Under the pieces are notes generated by a model that worked only from the letters and a program-made list of their open reading frames with translations, did no database searches and was not told the origin of the DNA. 18,428 nt of DNA from Amanita rubescens. Its lineage: Eukaryota > Basidiomycota > Agaricomycetes > Agaricales > Amanitaceae. Positions 9,316 to 18,428 of this stretch are shown here, piece by piece. Made by a program: the position numbers and the translations under genes. Within the stretch, counting starts at the first letter, position 1, and every line of letters starts with the position of its first letter. The stretch is from NCBI GenBank assembly GCA_015039365.1, contig WION01000781.1, positions 1 to 18,428 of the forward strand, written 5' to 3'.

Positions 9316-12300
9316 CTACAGTGAATCATCCTGCAGGTTGCTTATGTAATCTGGGTGAAAAAGGAAAGAGCAAAAGGAATAGAAGTAGAAAAGAAATATG
9401 GCCTTGATAGTTAATGCCAAATTGCCCATGCTGGTATCTGGGTGGTCTGATCCAAGCTTTACTTTAAATGCATTCATCACATCCATCTGAAGTGTCTTTG
9501 CCTCATCCCACCTTCCCTGATTCCAGTATGTTAATGCTAAATTGGCCGTGCTGGTGAGAGTGTCTGGGTGGTCTGATCCAAGTTTTGTTTTGAATCCATG
9601 CATCACATCCATCTGAAGTGTCTCTGCCTCATCCCACCTTCCCTGTTTGCAGTATGTCAATGCTAAATTGGCCATACTGGTGAGAGTGTCTGGGTGGTCC
9701 AATCCAAGCTTTGTTTTTCTTGAATTCATTACATCCATCTCAAGCTTCTCTGCCTCGTTCCACCTTCCCTGATTCCAGTATATTGATGCCAAATTGGCCA
9801 TGCTGGCGAGAGTGGATGGGTGGTCTGGTCCAAGTTTTGTTTTAAATGCATTCATTGCATCCATCTGGAACTTCTCTGCCTCATCCCACCTTCCCTGATT
9901 CATGTATGTCAATGCTAAATTGGCCATGCTGGTGAGAGTGTCTGGGTGTTCTGATCCAAGCTTTGTTTTTCTCGAATCCATCACATCCATCTCAAGCTTC
10001 TCTGCCTCATCCCACCTTCCCTGACTCCAATATATTGATGCCAAATTGGCCATGCTGGTGAGAGTGGATGGGTGGTCTGATCCAAGCTTTGTTTTGAATG
10101 CACTCATCACATCCATCTGAAGCTTCTCTGCCTCATCCCACCTTCCCTGATTCATGTATGTCAATGCCAAATTTCCCATGCTGGTGAGAGTGGATGGGTG
10201 GTCTGATCCAAGCTTTTTCTTTCTTGCATTCATCACGTCCATCTCAAGCTTCTCTGCCTCATCCCACCTTTCCTGATTCCTGTATGTTGAAGCCAGATTG
10301 CCCATGCTGATGAGAGTGTCTGGGTGTTCTGATCCAAGCTTCATTTTAGAAGCATTCATCACATTCATCTCAAGCTTCTCTGCCTCATCACATCTCCCCC
10401 GATCCCTGTATGTTGATGCCAGATTGCTCATGCTGGTGAGAGTGTATGGGTGGTCTGATCCAAGCTTTGCTTTTCTTGAATTCATCACATTCACCTCAAG
10501 TTTCTCTGCCTCATCCCACCTTCCCTGATTCCTGTATGTTGAAGCCAGATTGCCCATGATGGTGAGAGTGTCTGGGTGGTCTGATCCAAGCTTTGTTTTT
10601 CTTGAATTCATCACATCCACCTCAATCTTCTCTGCCTCATCCCACCTTCCCTGCTTCCAGTATGTTGATGCCAAATTGGCCATGATGGTGAGAGTGGATG
10701 GGTGGTCTGATTCAAGCTTTATTTTGAATGCATTCATCACATCCATCTGAAGCTTCTCTGCCTCATCCCACCTTCCCTGATTCCAGAATGTCAATGCCAA
10801 ATTTCCCATGCTGGTGAAAGTGGATGGGTGGTCTGATCCAAACTTTGTTTTTCTTGAATTCATCACATCCATCTGAAGCTTCTCTGCCTCATCCCACCTT
10901 CCCTGATCCCTGTATGTTAGTGCCAAATTTTCCATGCTGGTGAAAGTGTCTGGGTGGTCTGATCCAAGCTTTGTTTTAGAAGTATTCATCAAATCCATCT
11001 GAAGCTTTTCTGCCTCATCCCACCTTCCCTGATTCATGTATGTTGATGCCAAATTCCCCATGCTGGTGAGAGTGTCTGGATGGTCTGATCCAAGCTGTGT
11101 TTTAAATGCATTCATCACATCCATCTGAAGCTTCTCTGCCTCATCCCACCTTCCCTGATTCCTGTATATTGATGCCAGATTGCTCATGCTGGTGAGAGTG
11201 GAAGGGTGGTTTGATCCAAGTTTTGATTTTCTTGCATTCATCACATCCATCTCAAGCTTCTCTGCCTCATCCCACCTTCCCTGCTTCCAGTATGTTGAAG
11301 CCAGATTGGCCATGCTGGTGAGAGTGGAAGGGTGGTCTAATCCAAGCTTTGTTTTAAAAGCATTCATCGCATTCATCTCAAGTTTCTCTGCCTCACCCCA
11401 CTTTCCCTGATACCTGTATGTTGAAGCCAGATTGCCCATGCTGGTGAGAGTGTCTGGGTGGTCTGATCCAAGCTTTGTTTTAAAAGCATTCATCACATCC
11501 ATCTGAAGCTTCTCTGCCTCATCCCACCTTCCCTGATTTGTGTATGTTGATGCCAAATTGGCCATGCTGGTGAGACTGGATGGGTGGTCTGATCCAAGTT
11601 TTGTTTTAAATGCATTTATTGCATTCATGTGAAGCTTCTCTGCCTCATTCCACCTTCCCTGATTGCAGTATGTTGATGCCAGATTGGCCATGCTGGTGAG
11701 AGTGTCTGGGTGGTCTGATCCAAGCTTTGTTTCTCTTGCATTCATCACATTTATCTGAAGCTTCTCTGCCTCATCCCACCTTCCCTGATTCCAATATATT
11801 GCTGCCAAATTGTCTATGCTGGTGAGAGTGGATGGATGGTCTGATCCAAGCTTTGTTTTTCTTGCACTCATCACTTTTATCTGAAGCTTCTCTGTCTCAT
11901 CCCACCTTCCCTGCTTCTGGTATGTTGAAGCCAGATTGCCCATGCTGGTGAGAGTGTCTGGGTGATCCGATCCAAGCTGTGTTTTAAATGCATTCATGAC
12001 ATCCATCTGAAGCTTCTCTGCCTCATCCCACCTTCCTTGATTCCAATACACTGATGCCAGATTGGCCATGCTGGTGAGAGCATCTGGGTGGTCTGATCCA
12101 AGCTTTGTTTTTCTTGCATTCATCACACCTATCTCAAGCTTCTCTGCCTCATCCCACCTTCCCTGATTCCAATATATTGATGCCAAATTGGCCATGCTGG
12201 TGAGAGTGGATGGGTGGTCTGATCCAAGCTTTGTTTTGAATACACTCATTACATCCATCTGAAGCTTCTCTGCCTCATCCCACCTTCCCTGCTTCTGGTA

Positions 12301-14734
12301 TGTTAATGCTAGATTGCCCATGCTGGTGAGAGTGTCTGGGTGGTCTGATCCAAGCTTTGTTTTTCTTGAATTCATCACATCCACCTCAAGCTTCTCTGCC
12401 TCATCCCACCTTCCCTGCTTCTGGTATGTTGATGCCAGATTGCCCATGCTGGTGAGAGTGGATGGGTGGTCTGATTCAAGATTTGTTTTGAATGCATTCA
12501 TCACATCCATCTCAAGTGTCTCTGCCTCATCCCACCTTCCTTGATTTGTGTATATTGAGGCCAGATTGCCCATGCTGGTGAGAGCATCTGGGTGGTCTGA
12601 TCCATGCTTTGTTTTGAATGCACTCATCACATCCATCTGAAGCTTCTCTGCCTCATCCCACCTTCCCTGATTCATGTATATGGATGCCAGCATTCCCACA
12701 CTGATGAGAGTGTCTGGGTGGTCTAATCCAAGCTTTGTTTTTCTTGCATTCATCACATCTATCTCAAGCTTTTCTGCCTCATCCCACCTTCCTTGATTCC
12801 TGTATATGGATGCCAGCTTGCCCATACTGGTGAGAGTGTCTGAATGGTCTGATCCAAGGCGTTTTCTTTGTGTATTCATCACATCCTTCTCAAGCTTCTC
12901 TGCCTTATCCCAACTTCCCTTAATACTGTACATTGATGTCCATTTGCCCATGCTGGTGATCAGAGTTTCTGCCAGGCGGTGTTCCTTTGTTTTGATTCTA
13001 TTAATCACATCCACCTGAAGCTTCTCTGCCTCATCCCACCTTCCCTGATTCCAGTATGTGGATGCTAGATTAGACATGCTAGTGAGAGTTCCTGAGTGAT
13101 CCAATCCAAGCCCCCTTTTTCTTTCATCCACTGCAACATGTAATAATTGTTCTTCCTCATCCCAGCTCCCAGCACAATCAAATACAAATGCAAATCTTGC
13201 ACACTCATCATCATAGTACTTGCTGTTCAACTTTAGGTCCAATGCATGCACAAAAATGGACCTAATGTGTGGTGCAAGTGATTGACAGAATTCATAATTA
13301 TCAACCTTCTTGTCAGGGGTTATTGAACAGGACAACAGTGCTCTTGCTCTGTAATAGTGATCATTTACTTCTGCTTTTGGTATGGAGTTCCTACTCCAGG
13401 CATTTACTAATAGATGTGTGGAATACAGGTGATTATGACTCCTGACAAAAGAGAATGAGAGCAAAATCCGCATGCCATCTAGAAACTGTAATTTATCCCA
13501 CTCTCCATCTTTTCCAATGAACACAGTTTCATCATCCAGCAAGCTCACTGATGATGAAAGATACATATCTTCCCAAATATATCTTCTCATGTAGTTCTCA
13601 GCAGCACTTTTGAATAATCCCTGTGGTATATTAGCATGATCTAAAAAAGCAAAGATCCTCAAAAGCTTGATGGCACTTTGTGCTCCAACAGAGTTTTGTG
13701 AACTATCCTTTGCAGCTGCATCCTCCATCTTCTTCATGGAAATGTCCCATGTCCCATATGTAGAGGTTCCATAATCTGAAGCACCATCAAACCCTGGAGT
13801 ATCCCTCATTAACTCATTTTTGTATCTCACATACAATTCCAAATAACCATCAATGCTGCAACCACAGGAATGCATATATGCTCCTGCTTGGTCAATGGCA
13901 AGAGGGATTCCATCAAATTGCAACACAAGCTGCTGGGCTAGATGATAGATATCATTGTCTGTGTCACCATCAAGCATGGCTGACTTTAAAAGCAAGGAAA
14001 TAGCATCTTCATCTTCCATGCCATGAACCTCCATCGAGTTCTTGCTCAATGCAAACCTCTTCAATCCAATATTCCTACTTGTTATGATAACATTTCCTCC
14101 ATTTCCTGGTGGGAGGAAGTTCTCAACTACTGAGTGATGTCCATCTGCTCCATCATACACCATCAAAAAGTTGGGCCTTTGAGAAATCCAATCAAGAGCA
14201 GATCTGGCTGAGGGTCTCCCATCTGGAGAAGTATTGTAGGTTGATGATATCTGTGTGAGTACAAATTCAACCCTTTTCTCTGAAGAAGCATCAATCCAGA
14301 ATATGTCAGAGAACCTTGAATAGGTCAGTTGTTTTGAATTACTATACTATAATGTATAAATTACTCACAAACCAGGATTTTCTTCAACAAATTTAAGGCA
14401 AATCTGTGTCTTGCCAATGCCACCTAAACCATGCAATAGGAAAATTTTCCTTTGTACTTGAACTTGGGAGGTAAAATGGTCCTTCAGCTTCTGCAAGTAC
14501 TTCTCTTGGCCTGTAAAGAAAGTACTAGAATGTTTGATAGGAGGTAAAGGGGGTAGATCAATGTTGGAAGGGTCTGCAAGATAGTAGTTGATCTATGAGT
14601 TTTCATTATTGACAAGATCCAAGTGAAAAAATGCTGAAATACAATACCTCTATGAACTGGCTATCCATAACAACAACATTCTCATATCCAGCAAAGATAC
14701 CAGTATTTGCTACCTGAGGTGGATCTGTTGACAT
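9316..14734 (-). CDS. NB-ARC/TPR STAND protein (NLR-like), 1769 aa
   Basis: Predicted signal-transducing NTPase, likely cytosolic, of the fungal NLR-like class; a role in non-self or programmed-death signalling is inferred from the family. Exons on the minus strand: 14734-14648, 14592-14369, 14314-9316 (introns 55 and 54 nt, GT..AG), giving 1770 codons with the stop. The protein starts MSTDPPQVANTG. Walker A GLGGIGKT is at 84-91, Walker B FLMVYDGAD at 153-161, NVIITSRN at 178-185 and GIPLAIDQAG at 239-248. The helical linker contains STHLLVNAWSR. From residue 506 to 1723 there are 29 unbroken 42-residue TPR units, then a cut repeat and a hydrophobic tail. There is no separate N-terminal effector domain, only about 50 residues before the NB-ARC, including the stretch NVVVMDSQF that could be a short signalling motif. 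All key nucleotide-binding motifs look intact. The gene lies in a CpG-depleted block next to an LTR remnant. Confidence 0.9.
9456..13110 (-). repeat. Array of 29 in-phase 126-bp TPR repeats
   Basis: Coding tandem repeat inside the NB-ARC gene. Each unit is exactly 126 bp (42 residues) with consensus start LGSDHPDTLTSMGNLASTY, then NQGRWDEAEKL and a variable end (QMDVMNAFKTK or EMDVMNSRKTK types). The distance from the Leu codon of unit 1 to that of partial unit 30 is 3654 bp, exactly 29 times 126, so there is no indel in the whole array. The two most N-terminal units are the most divergent (unit 2 begins EHRLAETLITSMGKW). The high identity suggests recent amplification or homogenisation by unequal exchange. 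Confidence 0.95.
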
Positions 14735-15200
14735 GGTGATCACAGTCTATCAAAGAATCGTGTATGGAATTGGGAATTATGGCCGGAAGTGAGGTTACCT
14801 GATGTTGTGCAATGAACAATGTGTCCAAGTGGCGGTTGAGAAGAAAGGAAGCCAAATGTCACATGTCACATGTTCCAGTCTCTTCCCGGCGCGGATCCAG
14901 CCGAGACCACGGCGATACGCAAGACATCCAAGCAGCGCACGGCAATTCACGAAACATCTCCGGTTCGGGTGAGGCAACGGCTACACGCGAGACACCTAAG
15001 CAGGCGTTTCCCGCTGAAGCAGCGGCGATACGCGAGACAAGAGACACGGCAACGGCAATTTGCAAGATTGGCCAGCAATATCGGCCCTCTCCTATGGCCG
15101 ATAGCGCAGGCTGGCCTCGGACCCTGCCACGACTCACGAGAAGCGGTGGCCCACAACTGACAAAGTCATGTACTAACTTGTCCGCTTAAACGGCGGTAAT
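14735..15200. other. 5' flank of the NB-ARC gene with degenerate short repeats
   Basis: The upstream region of the minus-strand gene; only about 25 bp before its ATG are CpG-poor. From about 14905 to 15070 a motif like CGGCGATACGCGAGACA recurs imperfectly (14911-14926, about 14979-14996, 15023-15039), interleaved with ACGGCAATTCACGAAAC and ACGGCAATTTGCAAG. Several overlapping frames of 60-125 codons cross it on both strands, as expected for GC-rich repeats. None looks like a real protein. Confidence 0.5.
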
Positions 15201-17401
15201 TACCAGATCGTCACAATACTATCCTGGCTACCAAGCCGCAAGCGTTTCTCTCCCTTCACTGCCCCGGTTGCTGACGGTACCAGCCCAGACGACTACGCCG
15301 AGTGTACGAGCCCAACAGCGGCCTCCCTGGGCGACCTGCGCAACGTGTCGCGTAGGACCTGATCCAAATCTGTCTTCCTCGGGCTCGTCAAACTCGCCAG
15401 CCAGTGTTTCATCCCTCCGAGAAAAGGAATGGATACATTGCCTCCAAGCGAGAGCTCGATGTTCACATGCATCTTTACCTTGGTGAGAATTGCCTGGTAC
15501 CCCTTCATGTTACACCGGATCTTAGTTAACTACGCGTGCTTGTAGTAATTTGTGGATGGACATTCCAGACAAGAACAAAGACCACAGGGCACGGAAATCA
15601 AGCTCCATCATCAACGGAATGGCTCCTGCATCTGTTGCCACCACTGCTTCCGCCGCAGATGCCAACTTCGTCCTGCTATCCCGCCGCAACCCTGGTGCTC
15701 GGCACATATCTTATTTCAGCTACGCATCGTTTTTATGATGGAAATGAAGACCAGCTCCCACATGGATGCCAACTTCGTCCCGCTCTCAGCCTCCCATTTC
15801 GACAACCCCAATGCAGATTAGTATAATACAACCGACGACGTTACGTCGGAACGGTCAACAACGATTATATTCTGATGTTCCTACGTTTACAGTGCCTTAG
15901 CAAGTTATGTTTCCCAAGCTAGGCGGACGTGGATTACCTATGCAAGGGTCGATTGATTGCTAGATCTCGCTGGGATCGACGTTTCCTTCTCTGCCGTCTA
16001 CCTAGCGGGACAGTTCCCGGGCCAACAGCAAGATTCTATAGTGGTTCTGGTCGACTCGCGGTGATGCTTTTCAGCACTTTTCAGTCCCACCTCGTTTTAC
16101 CAAATCAAGTTCAGGTCTCATATTTTCATTTCAAGGGCGAGTCTCGGAACCGTGTCCATTGATGCTAGCTATTGTAATGTGGGACACATTGGATGACAGT
16201 TTTATTTTGCCCCTGTCCCTAGTGTTCGATAATTATATGATAATAATAATTCTGCGGGTAAAAGAAGGTGGAGGACATACGTTCAGGTGCATGTCTATTT
16301 CAGGATCACATCATCGGTTCGTCTTCACCGGTAATATTGGTGATTGTCATTTGAGTTAGCTTGTGTCTAGAAGCGAGGGCGGATGGAAAGAAGGATGCTG
16401 AATTTAAGATTCATGCCACTGGCACAGCGGAAATCCTGCACCATTCCTTTTCAGACCCGAACAGAGGGATTGGAGAATAAAACGCGCCACAGCTGAAGAA
16501 TGCAACTATCTAAACAAAAACAGACCCTCCGGATGCGTCTACGAAGTTCGATGGTCGACGGCCAGGGCTCTGCACCAAAATGTGTTTCGTAAAGCTCCAA
16601 TAACCTGTTATTGCTTCCGGAACCAGAGGTTGTCACCTTCTAACTATATCAGAGATAGCGTAGGGTGGATTGAAGGTGTTTGAAAATTTGACGGACCGGA
16701 AATGCTCGTCTCCGAATCAGTGCATTACGATCGAATCCACGACTCGGTGCTTCATGGCCTGCGCGGTCCTTATTTGATGTCGGTAGTAAGAGGCTGGCAA
16801 GAATGAGATCGCGAATTGGAGACCGACGAACCTAGTCGACAACTGCACGGTTGACATCTAACCGATGTTCGCGCGCTCGCAGCGATACTACTTATTAATT
16901 TTCTTCGAGTCCTCTTCTTCCGCTCCACCGATTCTCATTCCTTCACCTACGAGTGTGACTATATTACCTAAAATAAACGATGCAACTCACTCAAGGAGCA
17001 CTCCAGGATCATAACACAATCAAGTTCGTTCACCAAAATCCTGCACCACCACCACCATCAACCATGCCACGCTCAACGAAACCACATGCCTCAAATACGC
17101 CTCGCACCGAACATCGATCAAAGATCGATGATTAATGTGACCAGGTTGTGAAGAGTTCGCCCTTTTCTTCCCCGAGTCATGGCTCCTAAGGTCATGGCAT
17201 CGTCGTTCCACCTGCGCAGAAGCATGAAAGCCGAAATAACGGATAGCATCATATTCCGTGTCCAGAACCGCATTGCCTCGCGGACTCGGCGTGTCGGTAC
17301 GGCATCACATTGGCCGATATTTGGCAATATCCTGTGAAACAAACTAACACTTTTGGTCGTCTGACACGCAATGTTAGGTTTATTTCTAATATGATCTCGC
17401 A
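15201..17401. other. Stretch with no supportable gene
   Basis: Open frames up to about 95 codons occur on both strands without recognisable domains. A segment GATGCCAACTTCGTCC appears at about 15658-15673 and again at about 15765-15780. A CAC-rich microsatellite lies near 17045-17056. The last few hundred bases may include the promoter or an unrecognised 5' exon of the gene that follows. An ATG at about 17064 opens a 23-codon frame that could be part of such an exon but cannot be joined convincingly. Confidence 0.35.
17112..17130. repeat. Perfect 8-bp inverted repeat with 3-nt loop
   Basis: CATCGATC, AAA, GATCGATG. It may form a small hairpin or be a palindromic factor-binding site upstream of the right-hand gene. 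Such short palindromes also arise by chance. Confidence 0.4.
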
Positions 17402-18428
17402 ATGTCGGACCGTATTGCGTCGTTAATAGCGTTGGAGTTCTCTGACAAGTTCATCAGTATGAGCCTGGGCTTCTTTACTCCCAACGGACTTGTGAGTCAG
17501 CGGGTGAGTCAGCCACTGAGTGTAAACAAGAGCATACAAAGGTCGCCCTTGTCCTGGCCACCGGAGCTGAGCGACGACGAGTCTTTGTTTTCTTTCTCCT
17601 CCAGCGCAATGCGCGAGTCAAACTTTGCTTTTCCAGCGCAGAATAAGGCATGTGTCTGTATAAACTCTCAGTTATATGACAGGCGAGGTGCGTATTTTAT
17701 TCTGCATTTTTGCATTCTAACCTGATCCTGATAAATGACCTCAACAGCGCTCGACACAACCGCGCCGCTGCCACTCACCAACTCTTTGCAACATCTGCAA
17801 TACCTCACCTCGACATCCCCAAGGATACGAGAAATCATGACGATGGATGGCGGGCTTGAGCGCCTCATTACCATGCTTTGGGATTTTTGCCTCTCCCCAC
17901 CCCCACCAGAGAATCCTACTGTCGTTTACGGCCTTACTCCTTCCGGATACCACCCGCAAAAACTGGCGCCAACACTAAATCCGACAAATTTCGACAAACA
18001 CGCTGCATACCGTTTTTCCTTGGCCTTTCAGTGTGTCGTCAACATCGGTGTGCGGGGGAGTGAGCCGATTAGGAGCCGCGTTGTCCAAGCCGGTGCTTTG
18101 GATGTGGTTGGTTGCGTTCTCGAGGCCTGGCTCGCCAGTAAAGGGTTTGCCATTGGTCCTAGCTCCAGTGCGACTGGTATCCCTCGCGAGTCTCGAGAAC
18201 AGCGACAGGCTCGAAGATTGGCCCAGGCGGAGCAAAGACAACGGGAGGAAGCAGCCGCTCTGGCTCGTGCGCTTCAGAGACAAGTTCAATACGAGCAACT
18301 ACAGCAACGATTGTTGAATGAACAGATTAGGCTACAACGTCTCCGGAACGTACAGGCGATCACGATCGAAGGACCATTTGTCGTACGTACTTACTTTTTT
18401 CATTGTTTGGAACTCAACTAACAGCTCA
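17402..18428 (+). CDS. Conserved fungal protein, probably armadillo-like, 5' part (runs off edge)
   Basis: The best-supported exon is 17748-18382, 635 nt. It encodes LTNSLQHLQYL, then REIMTMDGGLERLITMLWDF, an FDKHAAYRFSLAFQCVVNIG segment with helical armadillo-like character, and a Gln/Arg/Glu-rich coiled coil (EQRQARRLAQAEQRQ and following). A 42-nt intron (18383-18424) follows in phase 0 and the gene continues beyond the window. An ATG at 17735 sits inside a likely 60-nt intron (17688-17747, GTGCGT..CAACAG), so it is probably not the start. The frame upstream (17402-17687) joins in phase 1 and carries a Ser/acidic-rich stretch (ELSDDESLFSFSSSAMRES). Its own start and possible inner introns are unsure; a donor at 17652 would also keep frame. 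I recall this as a conserved fungal family but cannot name it, and its function is left open. Confidence 0.65.

Larger units (their letters stand above)
8336..14758. other. CpG-depleted block holding LTR remnant and NB-ARC/TPR gene
   Basis: Reading base by base, no CG dinucleotide occurs between 8336 and 9546 (about 1.2 kb), and none between about 14036 and 14758; in between they are sparse. Just outside, CG is frequent (for example CGACGAG at 8331-8337 and many in 14880-15160). The block coincides with the LTR-like element plus the whole NB-ARC/TPR gene. In basidiomycetes, CpG loss is usually the footprint of cytosine methylation followed by deamination. That reading is an inference here. 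Confidence 0.75.

Noticed and set aside
10298..13018. Plus-strand open frames of about 65-76 codons recurring through the TPR region
   Set aside because: They are antisense shadows of the repeated 126-bp unit: the same frame is open in each repeat for the same reason, and none continues beyond a repeat or two.
14573..14647. Alternative first-intron acceptor of the NB-ARC gene at the CTTGCAG ending at 14574
   Set aside because: Joining there to the 14647 donor breaks the frame; the acceptor ending at 14593 keeps the frame and gives INYYLADPSNIDLPP directly before the NB-ARC.
8336..14780. Terminal inverted repeats or target-site duplication flanking the CpG-poor block
   Set aside because: I compared the two edges by eye and found no convincing inverted or direct match, so an insertion event is not shown.
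1..18428. CRISPR array, operon or bacterial features
   Set aside because: The spliced gene structures, LTR and protein families are eukaryotic, and no array of short identical repeats with unique spacers is present.

Overview
The window looks like nuclear DNA of a filamentous basidiomycete, most likely an Agaricomycete. Genes are broken by many short introns (about 47-60 nt, GT..AG). A membrane-anchored P450 of a mushroom-type family is tandemly duplicated. There is also a very large NB-ARC/TPR (STAND, NLR-like) protein with near-identical repeats, of a kind common in mushroom genomes. The species cannot be named from the sequence.

Layout, left to right. Positions 1-6235 hold three plus-strand relatives of one cytochrome P450 gene. 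The first is cut by the window edge and damaged around the I-helix, but keeps an open 3' half. The second (about 2505-3478) is heavily decayed. The third (4256-6235) is intact: ten exons assemble into exactly 500 codons plus a stop, with I-helix, ExxR, FDGFR and FGHGRSACPG motifs. Positions 6236-8335 show no supportable gene. Positions 8336-14758 form a block almost free of CpG. It contains a probable Copia-type LTR with its primer-binding site, a diverged 177-bp-spaced direct repeat, and a minus-strand three-exon gene (14734-9316) for a 1769-residue NB-ARC protein with 29 complete 42-residue TPR units plus a truncated one. Positions 14735-17401 are CpG-containing DNA with some degenerate repeats and no recognised gene. 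From about 17402 to the right edge lies the 5' part of a plus-strand gene for a conserved, probably armadillo-like fungal protein with a Gln/Arg-rich coiled coil; its first exon is uncertain.

The genes do not form an obvious pathway. The P450 array is a birth-and-death family of oxidative metabolism. The NLR-like gene is a candidate innate-immunity or allorecognition receptor in a transposon-associated, CpG-depleted island, and the last gene appears to be ordinary conserved cellular machinery. The two most notable features are the internally homogenised TPR array and the sharp CpG-free boundaries of the block around it. All exon models were assembled by eye from splice signals, frame and family resemblance; no alignment or database search was run.
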